A stretch of 34,583 bases of DNA, from the NCBI GenBank assembly GCA_034926785.1, contig JAYFQU010000058.1, positions 1 through 34,583 on the forward strand, in the 5' to 3' direction. The notes under the pieces were generated by a model, which saw nothing but the letters and a program-made list of their open reading frames with translations, did no database searches and was not told the DNA's origin. Below are positions 17,168-24,962 of the stretch, one piece after another. Source of the stretch: UBA7703 sp034926785. Its GTDB lineage: Bacteria > Bacillota > Clostridia > Christensenellales > CAG-138. How positions within the stretch are numbered: the stretch's first letter is position 1; the number at the start of each line of letters is the position of its first letter. A program made the translations under genes and the position numbers.

Positions 17168-18070
17168 TTACTCTTCTACTGCCTCTCCTATAAAGGTGAG
17201 CGACAGATTGATAAAGATGAAGAACTGGATCAGCGGGTGGAACGCGTTGAAGTAGAGCCCCAGCAGCGCGGGAACACCGACCGAGAACGCGCCAAGCGCA
17301 TAGTAGAGCAGCTCTACCACGATCATGCCGCCAAGCATGTTGCCAAAGAGTCGGCACGCCAGCGAAATCGGAATCGCAAGGTCCGAAATCAGCTTAAACG
17401 GGGCAATGATCGCGTTTGGCTTGATGTAGGCCTGCGCCCGGCCCTTGAGCCCCTTCTTGTAGATGCCGAAGACGTTGATTAAAACAAACGTGATCAGCGC
17501 ATAGGAGAAGGTCATGCTCAAATCCGTCGTCGGCGGACGCAACCCGACGAGCTCGACAATCGCGGAGCCGACCATCAGCGCGGCCATCGCAAAAAAGTAG
17601 GCGGAAAGGCCGGCGTTCTCATGGCCGTATTTTTCCTTCGTCAGGTCGTTCATCGCGCCGACGGCGGTCTCCAGAACCAGCTGCAGGCCGCGCGGCGTCT
17701 CCTTGAAACGCGGAATCACGAAGATCCGGATCAGCGCCGCGATGAGGATGAGCGCCGCGCTGACGGCGCAGGAAATGACGACGGTGGAGCTCACGGACTG
17801 GCCAAGGATCAGCATGCGCGCGGGGCTGATTTCAACCTTTAAAACCCGCGCTCCGGAGCTAAAGCAGCCCAGCACAAGACCGGAAAAGAGCCAGAGCAGA
17901 AGGACGCCAACCAGCAGATAGGGGTTGCGCTTCTTCTTAACCGCCTTATAGCCGGGGTCGTTCGGGTCGGGCAGCGGAATGCGCGCGCGCAGCACAAAGG
18001 CCCCGACGCCGGCGACCAGCGACAAGCCCATGACGATCCATTTTAAAATTGACGGCATGACAAACTGCAT
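17168..18070 (-). CDS. atpB: ATP synthase Fo a subunit
   Basis: 300 residues, somewhat long. The essential stator arginine lies in SLACRLFGNMLGG. The C-terminal helices (NAFHPLIQFFIFINLSLTFI) line the ion half-channels. About 45 extra N-terminal residues include one additional hydrophobic segment. The ATG overlaps the stop of the preceding gene (TAATG), so translation is coupled. Confidence 0.95.
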   Translation of the reverse strand: MQFVMPSILKWIVMGLSLVAGVGAFVLRARIPLPDPNDPGYKAVKKKRNPYLLVGVLLLWLFSGLVLGCFSSGARVLKVEISPARMLILGQSVSSTVVISCAVSAALILIAALIRIFVIPRFKETPRGLQLVLETAVGAMNDLTKEKYGHENAGLSAYFFAMAALMVGSAIVELVGLRPPTTDLSMTFSYALITFVLINVFGIYKKGLKGRAQAYIKPNAIIAPFKLISDLAIPISLACRLFGNMLGGMIVVELLYYALGAFSVGVPALLGLYFNAFHPLIQFFIFINLSLTFIGEAVEE

Positions 18071-18339
18071 TACCGGTCTCCTTTCCCGCTCTTACGCATC
18101 CGCGCGTTGATGACAAACGCGCCGACGACGAGAACGGAAGAGATTCCAACGCCGCACCAGATCAGCTCCGTTTTGAAGAAAAGCAGCACGGAAACCGCGG
18201 CGGCAGCGAAAAGCAAGAGTTTCGCGAAGAGAATGGCGGCGGCCTTGAGGGTATCCCCGGCGAGGAGCAGCTTGGTAAGCCGCGTCAGCAGGAACAGTTC
18301 GCCCGCGCCGCATACCAACCCAATCAGTAACCCGAACAT
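18070..18339 (-). CDS. Small membrane protein at the atpI position
   Basis: 89 residues with four hydrophobic segments (FGLLIGLVCGAGELFLL, LKAAAILFAKLLLFAAAAVSVLLFF, LIWCGVGISSVLVVGAFVI). The start at 18339 is chosen for GGGGAGG seven bases upstream; the ATG eight codons earlier lacks one. Position, size and topology fit an AtpI-like assembly factor for the c ring, but sequence similarity is too low for me to be sure. First gene of the operon. Confidence 0.7.
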   Translation of the reverse strand: MFGLLIGLVCGAGELFLLTRLTKLLLAGDTLKAAAILFAKLLLFAAAAVSVLLFFKTELIWCGVGISSVLVVGAFVINARMRKSGKGDR

Positions 18340-18489
18340 CGATAACCCTCCCCGGTTCGCCATGCCAGGAGATCCCGAACACGGAAAAATCCCCTGTTAA
18401 GAGAAAAATCCTGTTTAGCGAAGGTGCGCCCGTCATTTGCCGTCATGACAAATCCGGCGGCGACGCCAAAGACAGGATAAAGATACTTT

Positions 18490-18518
18490 ATTCTACAACG
18501 CCGTACCCATTCTGTAAA
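18490..18518 (-). promoter_or_regulatory. Second candidate atp promoter
   Basis: On the minus strand: TTTACA (18518-18513), 17-nt spacer, TAGAAT (18495-18490). It lies downstream of the stronger promoter and would give a leader about 80 nt shorter. Confidence 0.5.
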
Positions 18519-18570
18519 GAGCGCGCGGACGGCGGCGCAATAACTCGCGCAGTATCGATAAGCCCTTATT

Positions 18571-18598
18571 ATTATACACTATTCCCGCGATTTGTCAA
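18571..18598 (-). promoter_or_regulatory. Main promoter of the atp operon
   Basis: On the minus strand: TTGACA (18598-18593), 16-nt spacer, TATAAT (18576-18571). Both boxes are consensus. Transcription from about 18564 leaves a leader of roughly 225 nt before the first gene. Confidence 0.85.
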
Positions 18599-18854
18599 GG
18601 AATGAAAATGGTATCGCCCGGCGTTTTCCGCTTCGGCATGTCTGCGCCGGCCTGACTGATGGGGAAAATTTTTGCGAACCGGCACGGGTTTTCCGCGCAA
18701 AATCCGCCTGCGGAGCGCCGGGACGGAATCCGTAGCGGACGGACGAATCGGGATACATGGCTATAACCCGCAGCATTCCTATGATATGATGTTATAATAG
18801 CAAGCGAAAAAACGATGTTGTTTTTGTGTCCGAAGCACGAAAAACAGCGAAAGA
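18599..18854 (+). other. Intergenic region before the ABC exporter
   Basis: No gene seen between the atp promoter and the divergent ABC genes. A TATAAT at 18793-18798 is a likely -10 for the ABC operon but has no good -35 partner. Confidence 0.4.
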
Positions 18855-20606
18855 ATGAAACAGGTAACCGTATTGAAATCATTGTTGCGCTATTTAAAAG
18901 GATATCGAAAAGAAAGTATTCTAAGCCCGCTGTTCAAGTTTTTTGAAGCCGGGCTGGAGCTTTGCGTGCCGCTGGTGATGGCTTCGCTGATCGACCGCGG
19001 CATCGCTTCCGGCGACAGGGGCCATATACTGCGTATGTGCCTGCTCCTGGCCGGTCTGGCGGTCGCGGGATTGGTCAGCTCCATCACCGCGCAATACTAT
19101 GCCGCAAAGGCCGCCGCCGGATTCGGAAAGGGCGTCAAACAGGCGCTGTTTCAAAAGATCCAGACGCTGTCCTATGCCGATCTGGATACCCTCGGCGTCT
19201 CTACGCTGATCACGCGCATGACGAGCGACGCAAACCAGGCGCAGACCGGCGTCAACCTGACGCTGCGGCTGCTGCTGCGCTCCCCACTGATCGTCTTTGG
19301 CGCGGCGGCGATGGCGTTTAGCGTGGACGCAGAGGCCGCACTGATCTTCGCGGCGGCAATCCCAGTGCTCGCGGCGGTCATCTTCGCTGTGATGCTCGTC
19401 GGCATTCCGCTTTTTCGCGCGGCGCAGGAGCGGCTGGATCGCATCCTGAATTCCACGCGGCAGACGCTCATCGGCGCGCGTGTGGTGCGCGCGTTTAACC
19501 TCGAACAGGGTGAGGTTCGCGCCTTTGAGCGGGAGAATGAAGCGCTGCTGCGCATCCAGCTGCGATCCGGGCGCATTGCGGCGTTGCTCAATCCCGCAAC
19601 CTATGTCATCGTCAATCTGGCGATCGCGTTTTTGATCTGGGTCGGTGCGCTGCGTGTCAATGCGGGGGATCTTACGCAGGGCGGCGTGGTCGCACTCTAT
19701 AACTACATGAGCCAGATCCTCGTAGAACTCGTTAAGCTCGCAAGCCTCATCATCACCGTCACCAAGGCCATTGCGAGCGGGAACCGGATCCAGAGCGTGC
19801 TGGAGCGCCGGCCCTCAATGACCGCGCCCGCCGCCGCGCCCGAATTTGACGGCGAAACCCTGGCGGTCGAGTTTCGCGGTGTGGGTCTGCGCTATCATGC
19901 CGGGGCGGAGGAGGCTCTGACCAACCTCAGCCTCTCCGTCGAGCGCGGGCAGACGATCGGTATCATCGGCGGCACGGGTGCGGGCAAGAGTTCGCTGGTC
20001 AATTTGATTCCGCGGTTTTATGACGCGAGCGAGGGTGAGGTTCTGGTCAACGGCGTAAACGTGAAGGACTATCCGCTTGAGGAACTTCGGCAAAGGATTG
20101 GCATCGTGCCGCAGAGCGCGGCGCTCTTTCGCGGCAGCGTACGCGAGAACATCCGCTGGGGCAAGCCCGACGCGACCGACGAAGAGATTTGGGCGGCGCT
20201 TGCGCTCGCGCAGGTGCGGGGCGCCGTTGCCGAAAAGGGCGGATTGGATACCGCCGTCGAACAGGGCGGCAGGAATCTTTCCGGCGGGCAGAGACAGCGG
20301 CTGACCATTGCCCGCGCGCTTGTTCGAAAGCCGGAGATCCTGATCCTCGACGACAGTGCCTCCGCGCTGGATTATGCGACGGACGCGGCGCTGCGGCAGG
20401 CGATTCTTACGCTGCCCGAACGGCCGACGGTGTTCATCGTCTCCCAACGGGCGTCGTCTCTGCTGCAGGCGGATCAGATCGTGGTGCTCGACGACGGGGC
20501 GGTTGCCGGAATCGGCACCAGCGAAACGCTGCTGCAAAACTGCCCGGTCTACCGCGAGATCTACGGAACGCAGTTTGAGACGGAGGGGGCGGAGTATGCG
20601 CGCTAA
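18855..20606 (+). CDS. ABC exporter half-transporter with degenerate ATPase site
   Basis: 583 residues: six membrane helices (about 20-310), then a nucleotide-binding domain. Walker A GGTGAGKSS (372-380) and signature LSGGQ (475-479) are canonical. The Walker B region reads ILILDDSASALD, so the catalytic glutamate is Asp (D500). This is the hallmark of the degenerate subunit of heterodimeric exporters such as TM287/288 and BmrCD. The next gene supplies the partner and overlaps by 11 nt. Such pumps export drugs or lipids from the inner leaflet. The start at 18855 has only a weak ribosome site. Confidence 0.92.
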   Translation: MKQVTVLKSLLRYLKGYRKESILSPLFKFFEAGLELCVPLVMASLIDRGIASGDRGHILRMCLLLAGLAVAGLVSSITAQYYAAKAAAGFGKGVKQALFQKIQTLSYADLDTLGVSTLITRMTSDANQAQTGVNLTLRLLLRSPLIVFGAAAMAFSVDAEAALIFAAAIPVLAAVIFAVMLVGIPLFRAAQERLDRILNSTRQTLIGARVVRAFNLEQGEVRAFERENEALLRIQLRSGRIAALLNPATYVIVNLAIAFLIWVGALRVNAGDLTQGGVVALYNYMSQILVELVKLASLIITVTKAIASGNRIQSVLERRPSMTAPAAAPEFDGETLAVEFRGVGLRYHAGAEEALTNLSLSVERGQTIGIIGGTGAGKSSLVNLIPRFYDASEGEVLVNGVNVKDYPLEELRQRIGIVPQSAALFRGSVRENIRWGKPDATDEEIWAALALAQVRGAVAEKGGLDTAVEQGGRNLSGGQRQRLTIARALVRKPEILILDDSASALDYATDAALRQAILTLPERPTVFIVSQRASSLLQADQIVVLDDGAVAGIGTSETLLQNCPVYREIYGTQFETEGAEYAR

Positions 20607-22392
20607 ACCTTTGCGGCAGGCAAACGCGCCGGACAGGGCGGTGATTGGTAAGATTCTCAAAACGCTCTCGCGCGATTTGCCCCTGCTTGCTCTCTCGCTG
20701 CTGCTCTCGGTCGCGGTGGTGTCGCTGACGCTGTATGTGCCTGTGCTGATCGGCCGAGCGATCGACCTTATCGCCGGAAAAGGAAATGTGCAGTTCTCCG
20801 CCATATGGGGTATTCTCGCCGAATCGGCGGCGGTCGCGGGGGCAACGGCGCTGTGCATGTGGCTCATGAATGCGGTCAATAACCGAGTGACCTATCGCGC
20901 GGTGAAAAACCTGCGTACACAGGCGTTTGAAAAGCTGGAGATTCTGCCGCTGCGCTATCTGGACACGCATGCCTACGGCGAGATCGTCAGCCGTGTGATT
21001 ACGGATGTCGACCAGCTGGCAGACGGGCTTCTGCTTGGCTTCTCACAGCTTTTTACAGGCGCGATCACCATTCTCGGCACGCTGCTGTTCATGCTGGTAA
21101 TCGATTGGAAGATCGGGTTGATGGTCATTCTGCTCACGCCGCTCTCGCTTATCAGCGCGCGTTTCATCGCGAACCGGACGTATCGGATGTTTCGCGTCCA
21201 GTCGGACACCCGCGCCGAACAGACGGGTTTCATCGACGAGATGCTGAAAAACCAGAAGACGGTGCTGGCATTTTCCCACGGGCGGCAGGCGGAGGAACAG
21301 TTTGACGAAATCAACGAGCGCCTTGCGCAGAGTTACCTCAAGGCGACGTTTTATTCCTCCATCACCAATCCGACAACGCGCTTTGTCAACGCCCTCGTGT
21401 ATGCGGGCGTCGGGCTGCTCGGCGCGCTGACGGTCGTCTCCACCGGCGGGGTGTTCTCGGTGGGCCAGCTCGCGGCGTTTTTAAGCTATGCCGCGCAGTA
21501 TACAAAGCCCTTTAACGAGATTTCCGGCGTGGTGACGGAGCTGCAGAACGCGTTTGCCTGCGCGGGCCGTATCTTCGCGCTGATCGAGGAGCAGCCGCAG
21601 ACGCCGGAGAAGCCGGATGCAAAGCAACTGGCGGGCGTCGCGGGGGATATCGTGTTTGACAGGGTTTCGTTTTCATATACGCCGGAGAAGCCTTTTATCA
21701 CGGGGCTGAATCTCGCCGCGAAGCCCGGTCAGCGCATCGCCCTTGTCGGGCCGACGGGCTGCGGCAAGACCACCATCATTAACCTTTTGATGCGGTTTTA
21801 TGACGTGGACGGCGGAGCGGTCCGCGTGGATGGAAACGACATTCGCAACGTCACACGGGAGAGCCTGAGAAACGGCTGCGGCATGGTGCTGCAGGAGACA
21901 TGGCTCAAGGAGGGCACCATCCGCGAGAATATCACCCTCGCAAAGCCGGATGCGACGGACGAGGAGATCATCGCCGCCGCAAAAGCCTCCCACGCGCATA
22001 GCTTCATCAAACGTCTGCCGCAGGGCTACGATACCGCCATCGGCGAGGACGGCGGGAACCTCTCCCAGGGGCAGAAGCAGCTGCTGTGCATCACACGCGT
22101 GATGCTGCGCCTTCCGCCGGTGCTGATTCTCGACGAAGCGACCTCCTCTATTGACACGCGCACGGAACAAAAGGTACAATCAGCTTTTGCACGGCTCATG
22201 GAGGGGAGAACCAGCATCGTCGTGGCGCACAGGCTCTCCACCATCCGTGAGGCGGATCTCATCCTCGTCATGCGCAACGGCGGGGTGATCGAGCGCGGAA
22301 CACACGAGGAATTGCTCCGGCAGGGCGGATTTTATTCGAGTCTCTATCAGAGCCAGTTTGTGATTCCAACCCGCGGAAACGGTTCGCGCTGA
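20596..22392 (+). CDS. ABC exporter half-transporter with catalytic ATPase site
   Basis: 598 residues. The start at 20596 follows a GGAGG-rich site inside the end of the previous gene; the open frame further upstream is only a shadow of that gene. Six membrane helices (about 25-310) precede a nucleotide-binding domain with Walker A GPTGCGKT (385-392) and Walker B ILDEATSSID with catalytic E514. The signature is LSQGQ (489-493) instead of LSGGQ. The canonical Walker sites here pair with the canonical signature of the partner, while the altered LSQGQ faces the partner's D500, giving one active and one degenerate site. Confidence 0.93.
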   Translation: MRAKPLRQANAPDRAVIGKILKTLSRDLPLLALSLLLSVAVVSLTLYVPVLIGRAIDLIAGKGNVQFSAIWGILAESAAVAGATALCMWLMNAVNNRVTYRAVKNLRTQAFEKLEILPLRYLDTHAYGEIVSRVITDVDQLADGLLLGFSQLFTGAITILGTLLFMLVIDWKIGLMVILLTPLSLISARFIANRTYRMFRVQSDTRAEQTGFIDEMLKNQKTVLAFSHGRQAEEQFDEINERLAQSYLKATFYSSITNPTTRFVNALVYAGVGLLGALTVVSTGGVFSVGQLAAFLSYAAQYTKPFNEISGVVTELQNAFACAGRIFALIEEQPQTPEKPDAKQLAGVAGDIVFDRVSFSYTPEKPFITGLNLAAKPGQRIALVGPTGCGKTTIINLLMRFYDVDGGAVRVDGNDIRNVTRESLRNGCGMVLQETWLKEGTIRENITLAKPDATDEEIIAAAKASHAHSFIKRLPQGYDTAIGEDGGNLSQGQKQLLCITRVMLRLPPVLILDEATSSIDTRTEQKVQSAFARLMEGRTSIVVAHRLSTIREADLILVMRNGGVIERGTHEELLRQGGFYSSLYQSQFVIPTRGNGSR

Positions 22393-22430
22393 CCGCCGCG
22401 GAACAGAGCCATAGCAAGGAAAGGGTCCCG

Positions 22431-23777
22431 ATGAGACAATTCGAAAACCAGGTGCAATATCTTAAATACCGCACGCTCTGCGAGGTTGCAAAGCGCGCGT
22501 TTGACGACACGCTGCAGGAGACCCTGCTGGATATCCCAAAGGCGATCGTGCCGGGCAAACAGCCCTCCATGCGCTGTTGCGTCTATAAGGAACGAGCCAT
22601 CCTCGGCGAACGGGTGAAGCTCGCGATGGGCGGCAGCCAAAAGAATCCGAATATCATCGAAACGCTGGATATCGCCTGCGACGAATGCCCGGTTTCGGGC
22701 TACGACGTGACGGCGGTTTGCCGCGGCTGCATCGCGCATCGCTGCCAGAACGCCTGTAAGAGCGACGCTATCTATCTCGACGGCCGGCAGAAAGCGCATA
22801 TCGATCAGGAGAAGTGCATCGAGTGCGGCCTGTGCGCAAAGGCCTGTCCCTATCATGCGATCATTCAAAACAAGCGCCCCTGCGAGAGCGCCTGTCATGT
22901 GCGCGCCATTACGATGGACGACGAAAAGGCGGCGCTGATCAGCCAGAGCAAGTGCACCGCCTGCGGCGCTTGTGTGGTGCAGTGTCCATTTGGCGCAATC
23001 ATGGATAAGTCCGAAATTCTGCAGGCGATCGCCCTAATCAAGGATCAAATCCGCGCAGGCAGGCTCTACGCCATGGTCGCCCCTGCGATTGTGAGCCAGT
23101 TTACCTATGCCTGGCCGGGGCAGGTTAACGCCGGCCTCCGCGCGCTGGGGTTTGATCGGGTGACGGAGGCGGCGCTTGGCGCCGATCTGGTCGCCCAGGA
23201 GGAGGCTAAGGAGCTGCTGGAAAAAGGATTCCTCATGAGCTCCTGCTGTCCTGCGTTCGTGAGCTATGTGGAGATGAATTTTCCCAAGCTCAAGCAGGAT
23301 CTTTCCCATTGCCTCTCGCCGATGGCAACGCTCGGCAGGCGTATCAAGGAGCAGGAGCCGGAGGCGAAGATCGTCTTCATCGGCCCGTGTACGGCGAAGA
23401 AGGCGGAGGCGAAAAAAGAGAGCGTTTCGCCCTATATCGACTGTGTGCTCACATTTGAGGAACTGCAGGCGCTCTTCGACAGCCGCGGGATCGACATTAC
23501 GCAACTGCCGGAGGAAAAGGTGGACGAGGCGACGCAGTATGGGCGCGGGTTCGCCCGCTCCGGCGGGGTAACGGAGGCGATCCGGCAGGAGATCGCCGCG
23601 CGGGGACACGCGGACTACAAGCTTATCGCGACCAAATGCAACGGCATTGAGGAGTGCCGCGTGGCGTTGCTCAAGCGCTATAAGGGACTGGATGTCGGCA
23701 ATTTTATCGAGGGTATGGCGTGCGTTGGCGGCTGCGTCGGCGGCGCGGGGTGCATCAGCCACTCTGCGAAAAAATAG
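22431..23777 (+). CDS. Monomeric [FeFe]-hydrogenase, group B type
   Basis: 448 residues. The N-terminal third is cysteine rich. It has two clear [4Fe-4S] motifs, CIECGLCAKACP (129-140) and CTACGACVVQCP (175-186), and an earlier cysteine cluster (83-109). The H-cluster motifs are SSCCPAF (270-276), GPCTAKKAE (318-326) and EGMACVGGCVGGAG (427-440). These differ from group A (TSCCPGW, MPC-KK-E, EVMACPGGC) in the way typical of group B enzymes of Clostridia. Such enzymes interconvert protons and H2 with ferredoxin-type partners; group B physiology is poorly known. The maturation genes hydEFG are not in the window. It follows the ABC genes after 38 nt and ends at a terminator. Confidence 0.93.
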   Translation: MRQFENQVQYLKYRTLCEVAKRAFDDTLQETLLDIPKAIVPGKQPSMRCCVYKERAILGERVKLAMGGSQKNPNIIETLDIACDECPVSGYDVTAVCRGCIAHRCQNACKSDAIYLDGRQKAHIDQEKCIECGLCAKACPYHAIIQNKRPCESACHVRAITMDDEKAALISQSKCTACGACVVQCPFGAIMDKSEILQAIALIKDQIRAGRLYAMVAPAIVSQFTYAWPGQVNAGLRALGFDRVTEAALGADLVAQEEAKELLEKGFLMSSCCPAFVSYVEMNFPKLKQDLSHCLSPMATLGRRIKEQEPEAKIVFIGPCTAKKAEAKKESVSPYIDCVLTFEELQALFDSRGIDITQLPEEKVDEATQYGRGFARSGGVTEAIRQEIAARGHADYKLIATKCNGIEECRVALLKRYKGLDVGNFIEGMACVGGCVGGAGCISHSAKK

Positions 23778-23812
23778 CGTTTAGGTCCATGATTAGATTC
23801 ATATGGAAACAT

Positions 23813-23845
23813 AAAAACCCGCAAGGAAATTTCCTGCGGGTTTTG
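23813..23845. terminator. Bidirectional terminator between hydrogenase and nrdB
   Basis: AAAACCCGCA (23814-23823) pairs with TGCGGGTTTT (23835-23844). A-tract and T-tract flank the stem, so it serves both convergent genes. Confidence 0.9.
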
Positions 23846-23866
23846 TAGTATTGATCCAAACGTTGT

Positions 23867-24931
23867 TTACAGGTCGTCCACCAGCGCGCCGCTCTTGGCG
23901 TAGGCGGTGCTGCGCGCCTCGAAGAAGTCCGTTTTGATCGTGTTGGCGTTGCTGTATTGGCTTACCCAGGAGAGGTTCTCCGGTTCCTCGTCATGTCCCT
24001 CGTAGAGCTTGTCAAAGCCGAGGTTGGTGCACCTGAGATTACCGAGATACCGCACATAGTCCGTGATCATCTCCTTGGTTAAACCCGCGACATTGTCGCC
24101 GATGACATAGTGCCCCCATGAGATCTCCTGCTCGCAGCCCTCGCGGATCATATCCCGGTAGAGCTGTACTTTCTCCGGCGTAAAGAGCTCCGGATTCTCC
24201 TGTTTGAGCGCAAGCAGAATGCTGCGGAACAGCCAAAGATGCGTGTTCTCGTCCCGGTTGATATAGCGGATCACCTGCACCGAGCCGGGCATGAGGTTGT
24301 TTCTGCCGAGGTTATAAAAAAACATAAACCCGCTGTAGAAATAAACACCCTCGAGGATATAGTTCGCGACGATGGTGCGCATGAGGTTCTCCGCCGTGCG
24401 CTCCCGATAAAAGTGGTTGTACGCGTCGCCGATGAACGTATTGCGCCGGAGCAGGAATTCGTCGTTCTTCCACTGATAGAGCACCTCGTCGCGCCCCTGC
24501 GGCTCGCAGATGGTATCCAGCATATAGCTGTAACTCTGGCTGTGGATCGCCTCCTGATAGGTTTGAATCGCGAGGCAGAGATTCACCTCGTTGGCCGTGA
24601 TATATTCGCCGACGGCGGGGAGGTTCGCGGTCTGGATGCTATCCAGAAAGATCAGGAACGAGAGGATCTTGTCATAGGCGCGGCGCTCCGGCGCGGGCAG
24701 GTTCGGATAATCCTTCACGTCCGAGGAAAGGTTGACCTCCTCCGGGATCCAGAAGTTATTCATCGCCTGCCGGTAGAGGTCGTGCGTCCAGCCATATTTG
24801 AGGTTGTTGAAGTCGTTGAGGTTGGTCGTGTCACCGGCGATCATGCGGCGCTCGTTCAGGTCGGTGCTTCCGTTCGGATTAAACAGCGGTTTTTGTTTGA
24901 GAATCTCTTCCATCGTAATCTTTGCTCCCAT
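23867..24931 (-). CDS. nrdB: Class I ribonucleotide reductase, small (radical) subunit
   Basis: 354 residues. The di-metal ligands are visible: D97 in FLIFLDS, E127 and H130 in QEAIHSQSY, a glutamate in NYILEGVYFYSGF, and E and H in RDENTHLWL. Y134, four residues after H130, is the radical tyrosine position. The subunit generates the radical that NrdA uses to reduce ribonucleotides. The C-terminus is acidic, as expected for docking to NrdA. An in-frame ATG at 24913 with GGGAG upstream is an alternative start. Lies 31 nt after nrdA. Confidence 0.95.
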   Translation of the reverse strand: MGAKITMEEILKQKPLFNPNGSTDLNERRMIAGDTTNLNDFNNLKYGWTHDLYRQAMNNFWIPEEVNLSSDVKDYPNLPAPERRAYDKILSFLIFLDSIQTANLPAVGEYITANEVNLCLAIQTYQEAIHSQSYSYMLDTICEPQGRDEVLYQWKNDEFLLRRNTFIGDAYNHFYRERTAENLMRTIVANYILEGVYFYSGFMFFYNLGRNNLMPGSVQVIRYINRDENTHLWLFRSILLALKQENPELFTPEKVQLYRDMIREGCEQEISWGHYVIGDNVAGLTKEMITDYVRYLGNLRCTNLGFDKLYEGHDEEPENLSWVSQYSNANTIKTDFFEARSTAYAKSGALVDDL

Positions 24932-24962
24932 TCTTGTGATTCCAATCGTTGACGGCGCCTGA

